Origin: Eubacterium ruminantium
Lineage (GTDB): Bacteria > Bacillota > Clostridia > Lachnospirales > Lachnospiraceae
Direction: 5' to 3'
Assembly: GCA_900108205.1 (NCBI GenBank)
Contig: FNUU01000005.1
Span: forward strand, 124,001-188,000
DNA length: 64,000 nucleotides
In this document: positions 16,918 to 26,537 of the stretch, piece after piece
Layout of the letters: each line of letters starts with the position of its first letter
How positions within the stretch are numbered: position 1 is the first letter of the stretch
Position numbers and translations under genes: made by a program
Notes under the pieces: model-generated
What the model was told of the DNA's origin: nothing
Database searches by the model: none
The model's input: only the letters and a program-made list of their open reading frames with translations

Positions 16918-18576
16918 TTATTTGTCTGTACAATATTTTTTAACAAACGCTTCAAAGGTTATTGGTTTTGAATAGTAATAACCCTGGAACGAGCTGATAT
17001 TATATCCCTTCAGGATATTTATCATTCCTTCAGTCTCAACGCCTTCTACGCAGACCTCCGCTTCAAAAGATTCCGCAAGCCCGGAAATTGATTTGATGGT
17101 AACTCTGTCCGTATTACTGTACTCAATATCCTTAACGAAGCCTCTGTCGATCTTGACGGTATCAACAGTAATATTTCTCAGGATACCAAGAGTGGAAAAT
17201 CCCGTTCCGAAATCATCAAGAGCAATTTTAATGCCATAGCCTCTGAATATAGAAACTATATCCTTCAGCAGCTCCATATCCACAAATCTGCACCGTTCTG
17301 TGATCTCAAAGCACAGATTCGTTGTCGGAAATCCGGTTTCCTTTATAATAGTCATCACATTCTCAACGAATTCTTCATTTTCCAGCTGAACATATGAAAG
17401 ATTGATATTTATGACCATATCCGGATATTTTTCAAGAAAGACCTTGCCCTGCTCCATGGCTGTACGGAGTATCCAGTTGCCAAGGGTCGGAAACATCGCA
17501 TCCTGTTCAAGCACAGGTACAAAATCATTTGGAGGAACTATTCCAAATCGTTCGCTTTCCCACCTGAGGAGCGCTTCTGCGCCTTTCAGTTCTCCGGTCT
17601 GAGCATCCATAACAGGCTGATAACAGAGGAAGAATCCTTTACAGTTATCGGCAACGCTCTGTCTTATATCATTCAGCTTTTCCAATATAAGCTTATTGTT
17701 ATCATTGAACTCATCACTGTATACACAGAGCTTGCCCATGTGTGAATTCTTTGAATTATAATATGCATACTTAAGGCACGAATAAACCGTTTTGTCACTG
17801 ATCTCAAAATTATTTACCACTACAACACCGGCATTGATGGTCATATTCACTCTATGCTTATCAATGAAGAAGGAACCGCTGACATACTCTCTTATATCAG
17901 CATAAACCGCCTTCATCTCATCCAGGTTGAGTGAATGTGAAATAACCGCAAACTTAACTCCATCCATACGGTATACTGCGCCTGTATTTGCGAATTTATT
18001 CTGAAGCATTCTGGCAAAGCTTGTCAGAAGACTGTTACCGAAATTATAGCCATACATATCATTGAAGGCTGAAAAACCGGTGATTCCGATCAGCATCACG
18101 ATACCATCATCCTTCTTCCAGAACATGGTTCTGAGATCCTCAAAGAAACCGTACAGACTTCTGAGGCCGGTAACATTATCAACATAGCTGGTCTGACCAT
18201 GATTCTTTATAGCCCCCGCAAAATAAAGAGGCTGCCCGTTTTCATCCTTTATGACCACTCCTCTGCAAGTACATATGGAATAGCTGCCATCTCGCGCTCT
18301 CGCTCTGTACTGCATATCATGCCCCGGATCTTTACCGCTGAAAATATCCTCTATACTTTTTCTGTAATCTTCCCTGTCGTCAGGATGGATATGTTCCTCC
18401 CATATCTGTCCGGCATTACTCATATATTCACTGGGCAGACCAAAATAATCCACAGCAGTCTTCGACCACCTTGAATAATCCGCCTGCATATTACAGAGAT
18501 AAATATATGCACCTTCGCCTATTATTGAGAATGCAACAAACATCTCATCTAATCTTCTTTTTGCTTCCTGATCCAT
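16918..18576 (-). CDS. c-di-GMP phosphodiesterase: PAS-degenerate GGDEF-EAL
   Basis: 552 residues from ATG 18576 (GAGGTGG 5 nt upstream; a longer frame to 18648 has no site). PAS-3-type sensor at about 20-130 (HPDDREDYRKSIEDIFSG). The GGDEF domain (about 135-290) has lost its active site: the loop reads MDGVKFAVISH. The EAL domain is intact: GAEALLRWES, NINLSYVQL, FEITERC, ALDDFGTGFSTL, VKIDRGFV, CVEGVET. It should hydrolyse c-di-GMP with PAS control. No membrane segment. Followed by the folded element at 16786. Confidence 0.9.
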   Translation of the reverse strand: MDQEAKRRLDEMFVAFSIIGEGAYIYLCNMQADYSRWSKTAVDYFGLPSEYMSNAGQIWEEHIHPDDREDYRKSIEDIFSGKDPGHDMQYRARARDGSYSICTCRGVVIKDENGQPLYFAGAIKNHGQTSYVDNVTGLRSLYGFFEDLRTMFWKKDDGIVMLIGITGFSAFNDMYGYNFGNSLLTSFARMLQNKFANTGAVYRMDGVKFAVISHSLNLDEMKAVYADIREYVSGSFFIDKHRVNMTINAGVVVVNNFEISDKTVYSCLKYAYYNSKNSHMGKLCVYSDEFNDNNKLILEKLNDIRQSVADNCKGFFLCYQPVMDAQTGELKGAEALLRWESERFGIVPPNDFVPVLEQDAMFPTLGNWILRTAMEQGKVFLEKYPDMVININLSYVQLENEEFVENVMTIIKETGFPTTNLCFEITERCRFVDMELLKDIVSIFRGYGIKIALDDFGTGFSTLGILRNITVDTVKIDRGFVKDIEYSNTDRVTIKSISGLAESFEAEVCVEGVETEGMINILKGYNISSFQGYYYSKPITFEAFVKKYCTDK

Positions 18577-18739
18577 ATTTTCCACCTCATAGAACGGTAA
18601 AATACATTCTCCACTAACCAATCCGACAAACTGTAAATCATCCCCCAAGTACCTTAAGTTTACTATATTTAAACCTCTCTTGCAACTTTATTATTTGCTG
18701 TTTACTTCTTGTTTATCAGCCGAAAAAATGATATATTAT

Positions 18740-18822
18740 AACTTATCAAAAGAAAAACAAGCACGAGTGAAACGAGTATTTGTTTTTCTTGATAAGTTAC
18801 CGGAGGAACGTCAGTTATCGGA
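18740..18822 (-). repeat. Dispersed repeat, second-module copy G
   Basis: On the minus strand: TCCTCCGGTAACTTATCAAG, AAAAACAAATACTCGTTTCA, then a matching TTGTTTTTCTTTTGATAAGT. AAGAAAAACAA pairs with TTGTTTTTCTT. The same module follows the first module in copies D and F. It ends just before the ribosome binding site of the next gene. Confidence 0.75.
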
Positions 18823-18830
18823 GGATATAA

Positions 18831-20771
18831 ATGTTAAATAATAAGCGTTTGATTGCATTATGTACATCCAGAATATATGATCCTCAGATCCATGGTTTTA
18901 TAGAAACCTTAAACGAAAAGCTCAGGTCATCAAACTGCGCTTCTCTTCTGGTGTTTACGATTAACTCTGACATATACTGGGATGAGGATTTTATTTCTTC
19001 CGAAACCTATGTTTTTGACCTTCTTCCTTTTGACGAGCTTGACTGCGTTATCATAATGGACGAAAAGATCAAGAGCCATACCGTAACAAAACGCATCATT
19101 TCCAGATCAAAAGATAATAATGTTCCCGTAATTGTTGTGGATGGCAGCTATGATGATGCTCTCTGTATTAATTTTGATTATAAAAAAGGATTTGAGCAGA
19201 TAGTCAGACATGTTATAGAGGAGCATCATGTAAAACGCCCTCATATGATGGCCGGTCTTCCAAACAATTTCTTTTCCGACCAGCGTATCGATATATTCAA
19301 GCAGGTTATTGCCGAAAATGGTATCACCTTCGACGACAGCATGCTCAGTTACGGTGATTTTTGGGCCGATCCCACAAGAGAAGCCATGAAGCTCATTCTG
19401 GAGAGAGAGGTTCTCCCGGATGCCATCATCTGTGCAAATGATATTATGGCCATAAATGTCTGCGATATGCTTGTAAATGCCGGCATTTCTATTCCGGACC
19501 AGGTAATCGTCACAGGTTTTGATGGCTATGATGAGATATTTTTCTCATCTCCAAAGATTTCTTCTGTAAGCTGTGAAAGCTTCCACCTTGCTGAAGCTAC
19601 GGCCGACGCCGCCATACGTCTTATATCCGGTGAAAAACTCTGTGATATTCTTATAACACCTAAACTAATAACAAATGAATCCTGCGGCTGTGAGGAGTAT
19701 GTACTTCCGCCTCAGACTCTGATGTCACGTTTCAATAACAGTTTCTACCGTCATCAGGATGACAGCCGTATTTTATACAATATTACCTCCGACATGATGA
19801 ACAGTCCGACTCTGTATGAGATGGCAGCGAACATTCACCACCATAAAACAAAGCATACCCTGTGCATTGTTGATATGAACTGTTTTAATCGTGATAAAAA
19901 TTACTTTACGATACCTGATATAGCCGAGCAGAAGAAGGATCTTCATATCATAGATGATGCAGACTATGCAGAGGAACACCGCTTTGAGAAGATTCCTCTT
20001 TCAGATGAACTGTTCTATGATACAACGGTAAACACAAAAGAAACAGTACTTGCAGGCAATTATCGTGACAGAATTGCCCAGTTATGTGAAAGCGGATATC
20101 CACTCATCTTTAATGCTATTGATTATGCAAATATTCCTATCGGTTTCAACTGCTACTTTTATAACAATTACAATATAACCGATTTTTCCAGAACAGCCAG
20201 CATCACAAGCGCCATAAGTCTTGGTATCGGCGGATTTATTAATATGCAGTATCAGCGATACCTCCTGAACAAGATGGATATCATGTATACCCACGATGCT
20301 CTGACCAATCTTTATAACCGCCTGGGCTTCCAGAATATTTATGATGCCGAAATAAAGAAGCCTGAAAATGAAGGCAAACCAATAACAGTTATCATGTCTG
20401 ATCTGGATGGTCTGAAATATATAAATGATAACTTTGGCCATGCCGAAGGAGACAAGGCCATCGCCGCAGTTGCCGGCGCTCTCATGCAGGCCTGTCCTAA
20501 AAACGCTCTGTCTGCAAGATTCGGCGGAGATGAACTTTTTTCTGTGATAATAGGAGAATGCGATCCTCAATCCATTATAAACAGTATTGACAATAACCTC
20601 TCCAATATCAACAGAAAATCAGGGCTGCCATACACTATAAACACCAGCAGTGGTTTTTATACCGACACTCTGAACATAAAATATAATATCCTCAGAGCCC
20701 TGAAAATAGCCGATCAAAAGATGTATACGGCTAAAAACAGAAAACGAAACGCTTCTAAAAACGCACAGTAA
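18831..20771 (+). CDS. LacI-type sugar-binding sensor fused to GGDEF diguanylate cyclase
   Basis: 646 residues, ATG preceded by GGAGG at 6 nt. Residues 1-280 are a periplasmic-binding-like fold of the LacI/GalR type (LIALCTSRIYDPQIHGFIET, DAIICANDIMAINVCDMLVN, VIVTGFDGYDEIFFSSPKIS) but without any HTH, and without signal peptide or membrane segment. A middle region (about 290-470) is unassigned. The C-terminal domain carries MSDLDGLKYINDNFGHAEGD and ARFGGDELFSV, a GGDEL variant that is normally active. No RxxD inhibitory site at the usual distance. Probably a cytoplasmic sugar-responsive c-di-GMP synthase; divergent from the EAL gene. Confidence 0.88.
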   Translation: MLNNKRLIALCTSRIYDPQIHGFIETLNEKLRSSNCASLLVFTINSDIYWDEDFISSETYVFDLLPFDELDCVIIMDEKIKSHTVTKRIISRSKDNNVPVIVVDGSYDDALCINFDYKKGFEQIVRHVIEEHHVKRPHMMAGLPNNFFSDQRIDIFKQVIAENGITFDDSMLSYGDFWADPTREAMKLILEREVLPDAIICANDIMAINVCDMLVNAGISIPDQVIVTGFDGYDEIFFSSPKISSVSCESFHLAEATADAAIRLISGEKLCDILITPKLITNESCGCEEYVLPPQTLMSRFNNSFYRHQDDSRILYNITSDMMNSPTLYEMAANIHHHKTKHTLCIVDMNCFNRDKNYFTIPDIAEQKKDLHIIDDADYAEEHRFEKIPLSDELFYDTTVNTKETVLAGNYRDRIAQLCESGYPLIFNAIDYANIPIGFNCYFYNNYNITDFSRTASITSAISLGIGGFINMQYQRYLLNKMDIMYTHDALTNLYNRLGFQNIYDAEIKKPENEGKPITVIMSDLDGLKYINDNFGHAEGDKAIAAVAGALMQACPKNALSARFGGDELFSVIIGECDPQSIINSIDNNLSNINRKSGLPYTINTSSGFYTDTLNIKYNILRALKIADQKMYTAKNRKRNASKNAQ

Positions 20772-20773
20772 AG

Positions 20774-20811
20774 AAGCCTCTTCAGACCACATCACGTCCG
20801 AAGAGGCTTTT
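20774..20811. terminator. Bidirectional terminator
   Basis: AAGCCTCTTC pairs with GAAGAGGCTTTTT across a 14-nt loop, between the convergent GGDEF gene and the large EAL gene. Confidence 0.88.
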
Positions 20812-20813
20812 TA

Positions 20814-23800
20814 TTATTCATCATAATTATCTTCTGCATATTTGATATCACGGCGCACCTGTGCATCAACATTTCCTACACCGACTATGATCTGCGGTCC
20901 GTTCTTTTCTTCTATCATGGCCGCTTTCAGACGCACATATGTCGGCTTACCCTCCATAATAAGTCTGTACTCCAGAATAAATACTCCTTTGTCACGAATC
21001 TCCTTCATAATATTTTTTTTGGTAAACATATCATTGAAACGCCTCAGGTCATCCTTGTAGATTACTCTGGTACTTTCTCTTTTCGATTCTTCAAAGAAAT
21101 CCTCCCCACTACCGGCAAGGTCAAGCCCTTCAAAACCACCATAAGCGCCATATCGAGTATACGTATTCTTCTCAGGATCTACCATATATATGCAGAGATA
21201 ATTACCGAAGAGCGCAGATATTCTTGCGTAAATAACCTGTTCCGCTTTCAATTTGTCCAGAGCCTGCTGCTGTCTGGTCCATGCATCAATGTTATTTACA
21301 CCGATAATGATATGTTTGTCATCGTTGCTCATACGAACCGCCTTCAGATTAACATATGTTGGTTTGTTGTTTATCATCAGTCTGTAGGTAATATTATATA
21401 TACCATGTTCATTTATACCCTCTAAAATATTTTCCTTCTTAAAAGCCGAAACAACCTTTTCAACATCTTCTTTATAAACAAAATCCAATGCATCCTTACG
21501 ACTTGCTGTGAAGAAATCCGTTCCATGTCTTTCTACCGAGAGATTCTCTTTTTTAGGATCCGGCCTGTATTCAATAAATTCTTCCGTTTCAACATTCACA
21601 TAGTAAAGATTAATATAGTCAGAAGACAGACTATTTGCAATATCTGCATATGTAATTCCCCAGGCTGATCTTCTCTGCATTCCAAGCATAACAACAGTAA
21701 ATGCCAAAACGCCCGTAACCGGGTTAACAGATATACGTTTCAGATATGCATGAACACTATATTCTTCTGATATCTTTTCCTCAAAAAACAAACTTTCTTT
21801 ATTGTTGATCATGCAATCCATAAGAGCATCCGTAAAAGCCTTACCGGGATTATCACCGAAACAACCATATTCAAGTTTAACGCCAAGTTCAAGTTTTCCA
21901 AAGGATTCACCAAGAAAATCTCTGTAGGATTTATTACATCTTGTAACACTAAAACCGGTAATATCTGTCTCAACAATAGCCATCGGAAGTGTATTAAAAT
22001 ACTGTCCAAAAGATTCCGGATCCTCATTCGAAAGAACTGCCATATCATAAAGATTAATACGCCCGAGAGATTCATAATATTTGGATTCTGCAGGGTTTTC
22101 AAACCCTATCTGAACACCCTTATCATATCTTTCAAAAACAGCTTCATATGGTATCGGTTTACAGTAATAATATCCCTGAAGCTTGGTACATCCAACCTCA
22201 CAAAGGAAATCTACCTGTTCTTTGGTTTCAACGCCCTCAGCTACAGTTTCTATGCCAAGTCCTGTAGCCATCTTCATAAGCTCGGTTATAATGATCCTGC
22301 TCTTCTCATTATTGTTAAACTGCTTCATGAAACGCATGTCCAGTTTTATCAGATCAAAATGCATATCCTGCAAAAGATCCAGTGATGAATATCCACTTCC
22401 AAAGTCATCCATCCACACCTTGAATCCTCTCTCCTGGAACAATTCCACCTGTCCCTTCATAAACTCAAAGTCGGAACCAATAACGCTTTCTGTTATCTCT
22501 ATGGTAAGCTTTTCTCTGTCAATTCCGGCCGCATCAACACGCCTGCAGATTTCATCCACTATATCACAGGACTCAAAATCTGTTCTTGACAGATTGACTG
22601 ACATAGGCACAACATATAAGCCTTTCGCCTTCTGAGCTTTCATTTTTTCAAGTATCTGATCCACCATGTAGAGATCGACCTTATAAATAAGCTTCGAATC
22701 TTCAAGGATTGGAATAAAATCTGCCGGGGAAAGCATTCCTTTAACAGGATCCAGCCACCTTGCCAGCGCTTCTTCATCGCTCACTCTTCCGTTTGCTGCA
22801 CGTATTATAGGCTGATAATAAGCTTTGATCCATTTTTCTTCGATGGCTCTGTCAATATTATCTATAATATATTGTCTATTCGTCTCTGCAATCAGCATTT
22901 TTTCATCAAAGTATGCATATGACGAATTATTGATATTCCGGAGAGTATTACATGCAAACTTAGCCCTGTCACAAGCAAGGCTGGTTTCAACAACCCCCAT
23001 TGTATCAGGATATATACCTATCCTGGCGGAAATGTTTCTTCCTGCAGTCAATTCATCAAATCTTTCTGTCAAAGCTTTAAGTTTTTCCTCTACTCCATCC
23101 ATCACTGCAAAAAAAGCAAAATTATCCTGACCGATCCTGCAGGACAGATTCGTTCCAAAATACGATGACAACAGTGTAGAAAAATCTATGATAAGTTTAT
23201 CGCCTTCAACAAAACCATACCTCTTATTGTAGTATTTCAAGCCATTAAAATTAGCAAATCCTATGCAGCAGTGTCTGTTATCAGAATCGTATTTACTCCG
23301 ATTATTCTGGACAAGATTAAAGAAATGCGTCATGGTAGGAAGACCGGTCATAGGATCATAATTCGTCATACGGTTAAGCGATGTATCATTCAGCATATAA
23401 TTATAGCTGTTGGTCAATATATCTTCATTTATCTCATCTTCCTTAAACTCCCCTTCATCAACATACCAGACCACGCCCAGTTTTACGCCCTCTTCAGTAT
23501 AATACTTTTTTCCGAAAGCATGTATTATCCTGCAGTTACCATTTACAACAGCACGAAATACCAGATTCATATCCTTATCAGTAGAAATAAAATTAAGGGT
23601 AGCATCGGCAAACCTCGTATAGTCATCCCGATGTACCCTTTTAAATATATCTTTTTCCATAGTATTATAGGCTTCCTCCAAATCGGTGAAGCCAAACATT
23701 TTTACAAATCCATCCGAAATCTGAACAGTATTTACCTTTTTATCCGCAAACTGGTAGATTGCAAAAGGTATGACACTCTTCGACATAATCTCTTTTTCAA

Positions 23801-23825
23801 TTGCACTGTATTCATAAATCCCCAT
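20814..23825 (-). CDS. Large PAS/GGDEF/EAL sensor phosphodiesterase
   Basis: 1003 residues. PAS at about 20-115; GGDEF-like domain at about 150-320 with a degenerate site (CRIGQDNFAFF instead of RxGGDEF); intact EAL at about 325-580 (DEEALARWLDP, VNLSRTDF, IEITESV, MDDFGSGYSSLDLL, IKLDMRFM, AEGVETKEQ); then three more PAS-like regions to the C-terminus, the last two similar to each other (KPTYVNLKAVRM and KPTYVRLKAAMI). Predicted c-di-GMP phosphodiesterase with several inputs. The C-terminal PAS tandem after the EAL domain is an uncommon order. No membrane segment. Confidence 0.88.
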   Translation of the reverse strand: MGIYEYSAIEKEIMSKSVIPFAIYQFADKKVNTVQISDGFVKMFGFTDLEEAYNTMEKDIFKRVHRDDYTRFADATLNFISTDKDMNLVFRAVVNGNCRIIHAFGKKYYTEEGVKLGVVWYVDEGEFKEDEINEDILTNSYNYMLNDTSLNRMTNYDPMTGLPTMTHFFNLVQNNRSKYDSDNRHCCIGFANFNGLKYYNKRYGFVEGDKLIIDFSTLLSSYFGTNLSCRIGQDNFAFFAVMDGVEEKLKALTERFDELTAGRNISARIGIYPDTMGVVETSLACDRAKFACNTLRNINNSSYAYFDEKMLIAETNRQYIIDNIDRAIEEKWIKAYYQPIIRAANGRVSDEEALARWLDPVKGMLSPADFIPILEDSKLIYKVDLYMVDQILEKMKAQKAKGLYVVPMSVNLSRTDFESCDIVDEICRRVDAAGIDREKLTIEITESVIGSDFEFMKGQVELFQERGFKVWMDDFGSGYSSLDLLQDMHFDLIKLDMRFMKQFNNNEKSRIIITELMKMATGLGIETVAEGVETKEQVDFLCEVGCTKLQGYYYCKPIPYEAVFERYDKGVQIGFENPAESKYYESLGRINLYDMAVLSNEDPESFGQYFNTLPMAIVETDITGFSVTRCNKSYRDFLGESFGKLELGVKLEYGCFGDNPGKAFTDALMDCMINNKESLFFEEKISEEYSVHAYLKRISVNPVTGVLAFTVVMLGMQRRSAWGITYADIANSLSSDYINLYYVNVETEEFIEYRPDPKKENLSVERHGTDFFTASRKDALDFVYKEDVEKVVSAFKKENILEGINEHGIYNITYRLMINNKPTYVNLKAVRMSNDDKHIIIGVNNIDAWTRQQQALDKLKAEQVIYARISALFGNYLCIYMVDPEKNTYTRYGAYGGFEGLDLAGSGEDFFEESKRESTRVIYKDDLRRFNDMFTKKNIMKEIRDKGVFILEYRLIMEGKPTYVRLKAAMIEEKNGPQIIVGVGNVDAQVRRDIKYAEDNYDE

Positions 23826-23941
23826 AATAAACCCCCATATTTTACACCCCGTGGGACGTTTATCTTACTTACCAAACATTCACTGTTATCTGTTATACCC
23901 CAATCCGTACGCTTCGCACATACATCCGAATACTGTTGCAT

Positions 23942-24058
23942 CCGGATAAGATATATTATGCGCATCTCATAATCCTGCGAGACTAAAGTCTCTCCGGTAT
24001 CTTATCAAGAAAAACAAATACTCTCTTCGTTCGTGCTTGTTTTTCTTCGGATAAGATA
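23942..24058 (+). repeat. Dispersed repeat, composite copy D
   Basis: First module CTCATAATCCTGCGAGACTA then AAGTCTCTCCGGTATCTTAT, followed directly by the second module AAGAAAAACAAATACTC and TTGTTTTTCTTCGGATAAG. The first-module inner stem is compensated (GAGACTAAAGTCTC). Fills most of the gap between the EAL gene start and the ktrA stop. Confidence 0.8.
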
Positions 24059-24106
24059 TATTGTATCATATATTTAAATATTTTTCATTAGAAAAAAGCT
24101 TGAATA

Positions 24107-24751
24107 TTACTTCAAATACTTCAGATCGCTCTTCTCAATGATAACAAGAAGCTCTGTGTCATCCTCCAGAGGTCTGGACGGATCTATGAAAGAACGCATT
24201 TCACTATGATCCTTCACGGCAACAACATTTATTCTGTATTTCTCTCTGAGCTTAAGCTCGATAAGGTTCTTGCCTATCCATTCCGGCTTTGGCTTGATCT
24301 CCAGAAGGCAGAGATTGTCATCGATATCAAAGAATTCAAGGAAGCTGTCCATAACCAGAGTACGTGCTATTCTGAAGCCTGTCTCTTCTTCGGGATAGAT
24401 TATCTTGTCTGCGCCGATCTTCTTCAGTATCTGTCCCATTCTGTTATCTGCCGCTTTTGCAAGTACAAACGGAACTCCCTGCTCCTTTGCCACCATAACC
24501 GACATGATACTGGCCACAAGGTCCGAACCCATTGCAACAACAACTATATCCATATCTCCTATACCAATACCCTTGATGGATTCCGGATTGGATACATCCG
24601 CTGTTACCGCTACAGTAACACGATCCGCAACACTTGCCACTATCTCAGAATTTTTATCCACTGCAAGGACATCAACTCCCATATCATATATACTTTCTGC
24701 AAGTTTTTTTCCAAAACGACCAAGTCCTATAACTGCTACTGATTTTACCAT
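24107..24751 (-). CDS. ktrA: KtrA/TrkA-type K+ channel gating subunit
   Basis: 214 residues. RCK N-domain with Rossmann motif VIGLGRFGKKLAE (7-19) and acidic residue after strand 2 (LAVDKNSE); TrkA-C domain in the last 80 residues (EIKPKPEWIGKNLIELKLREKYRINVVAV). A cytoplasmic ring subunit binding ATP/ADP or NAD, gating KtrB. Follows ktrB with a 21-bp gap in the same direction, so they form an operon. Confidence 0.92.
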   Translation of the reverse strand: MVKSVAVIGLGRFGKKLAESIYDMGVDVLAVDKNSEIVASVADRVTVAVTADVSNPESIKGIGIGDMDIVVVAMGSDLVASIMSVMVAKEQGVPFVLAKAADNRMGQILKKIGADKIIYPEEETGFRIARTLVMDSFLEFFDIDDNLCLLEIKPKPEWIGKNLIELKLREKYRINVVAVKDHSEMRSFIDPSRPLEDDTELLVIIEKSDLKYLK

Positions 24752-24772
24752 TTTCTGCTGCTCTCCCTATAT

Positions 24773-26143
24773 CTATCCTATGAAAAAATTACCTTTTGCG
24801 AAACTTACTTTATTTTTATCCTCAGCGCTGTAGTTGAAGAAAAGTGCCATCGATATCGGTCCTATCCTTCCCAGATACATTGCGAGGATTATGATCCATT
24901 TTCCTGCCATATTCAGAGCCGGTGTAAGAGAACGTGAAAGTCCCACCGTTGCCGTTGCGCTGAATGTTTCATACATACCATCCACAAGGCCAACTCCATT
25001 TGAAGCCATAAGCGCCACCAGAAGCACTGAGGTTATAACAAAGCTTACCATCACTATCGCGGAAGCTTTATGTATCATATCAGAGCTGACCTTCCTGCCG
25101 AAGACCACATTTTCTTTACGGTTTCTGATAAATGATGCTGCATTTAAGATCATAACAAAGAAAGTAACCGTCTTAACACCGCCTGCCGTACCAACCGGAG
25201 AACCACCGATGAACATCAGTATGCATCCGATAAAGCAGGTACTGTCCGTAAGCCCGCCCTGCGGAACTGCAGCAAACCCGGCAGTTCTGAAGGTTATCGA
25301 CTGAAAAATACTATTCAGTATCTTATCTCCCACCGACATGTTGCCTATAGTCTCCGGATTATTATATTCCAGTCCAAATACTGCCGCTGCTCCCAGGAAA
25401 ATAAGGAAAAATGTCAGCACCAGCACAAGCTTTGTATGTTCACTGAAGTGCTTAATGATGGTTCCGAGCTTATATCTCTTCCTGATACCATTTTTAAAAT
25501 TTCTGAATATGTCCAGCCAGACAACATAACCCAGGCCGCCCATTATTATAAGAAACATGGTGGTACATAATAAAAACGGATCCTGCTGATAACCGATAAG
25601 ACTGTCCGGGCCTATGATATCTATGCCGGCGTTACAGAAGGCCGAAACCGCCGTAAATACCGAAAACCATATACCCTTGCCCACTCCGAATTCGGGTATG
25701 AACCTTATCATATACAGCCCTGCGCCAAACATTTCCACCAGAAATGTTCCCTTAAATACCACCATCAGGAAATGCAATACTCCCGAAATGGAATTCAGAT
25801 TAAAGGCATCATGCAGAAGAAGCGATCTGCTCAGTGAAAATTTTCTGTTCAGCATGAGCATGAGTATTGACGCAACTGCAATAACTCCAAAACCACCTAT
25901 CTGTATCAGTATAAGTATCACTATCTTTCCGAAAAGCGTCCAGTAACTGAAGGTATCCACCACCACAAGACCGGTAACACACATGGATGTTGTCGAGGTA
26001 AAAAATGCAGTTGTCAGCCCCGCGCTTCCTTCTTTGACACTGGCAATCGGAAGCATCAAAAGTATGGTTCCGACAATTATCGCCACCAAAAAACTGATGG
26101 GTATCAACTGTGCGGATTTAAGCTTTAATTTCTTACGTTTCAT
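24773..26143 (-). CDS. ktrB: KtrB/TrkH-type Na+-dependent K+ transporter
   Basis: 456 residues with four M1-P-M2 repeats. Filter-region sequences TSMCVTGLVVVDT, SAFCNAGID, RTAGFAAVPQ and ATATVGLS are visible, each with the central Gly of the Trk/Ktr family. Basic N-terminus (MKRKKLKLKSAQLIP). Works with the downstream KtrA subunit in potassium uptake and osmotic adaptation. Confidence 0.92.
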   Translation of the reverse strand: MKRKKLKLKSAQLIPISFLVAIIVGTILLMLPIASVKEGSAGLTTAFFTSTTSMCVTGLVVVDTFSYWTLFGKIVILILIQIGGFGVIAVASILMLMLNRKFSLSRSLLLHDAFNLNSISGVLHFLMVVFKGTFLVEMFGAGLYMIRFIPEFGVGKGIWFSVFTAVSAFCNAGIDIIGPDSLIGYQQDPFLLCTTMFLIIMGGLGYVVWLDIFRNFKNGIRKRYKLGTIIKHFSEHTKLVLVLTFFLIFLGAAAVFGLEYNNPETIGNMSVGDKILNSIFQSITFRTAGFAAVPQGGLTDSTCFIGCILMFIGGSPVGTAGGVKTVTFFVMILNAASFIRNRKENVVFGRKVSSDMIHKASAIVMVSFVITSVLLVALMASNGVGLVDGMYETFSATATVGLSRSLTPALNMAGKWIIILAMYLGRIGPISMALFFNYSAEDKNKVSFAKGNFFIG

Positions 26144-26369
26144 TGCAACATTTATCCTTTTTATGATTCTTCTTTATTGCGCTATATATTTCGATATTAT
26201 AATACTTTTGGGAATTTACCGCAATTACGTTTTATATTACGGAGGTCGTGTTCGTGTTATATGGTGGTTGTGTCCGCCAATATTCGTTCATTTGTCAACA
26301 TCCGGCTGTCGTATATCATTGTATAAATATATGTTATTTTAAATAAAAACATGTTAGAATAAATTTCAG

Positions 26370-26388
26370 TTGTGACAGTTTTGTGACA
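26370..26388. promoter_or_regulatory. Direct repeats TTGTGACA with 11-bp period, candidate OmpR-type site
   Basis: TTGTGACAGTT TTGTGACATT: two exact TTGTGACA copies 11 bp apart, one helical turn, the usual spacing for OmpR/PhoB-type regulators. Located 150 bp upstream of the acidic secreted protein gene that precedes an OmpR-type regulator. The rest of 26144-26537 shows nothing else clear. Confidence 0.45.
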
Positions 26389-26537
26389 TTCTTTTTACAC
26401 TTTTTCGGATATTTTTTCATACATCAATGTTAGGATTTGATCAAGCCGATTGAAAAATCAGATAATCTGCGGCAGATAAACCGCCGGACAGATAAAGGCT
26501 CGGTAAATATATCAAATTCTATCAGGAGGAAAAACAT

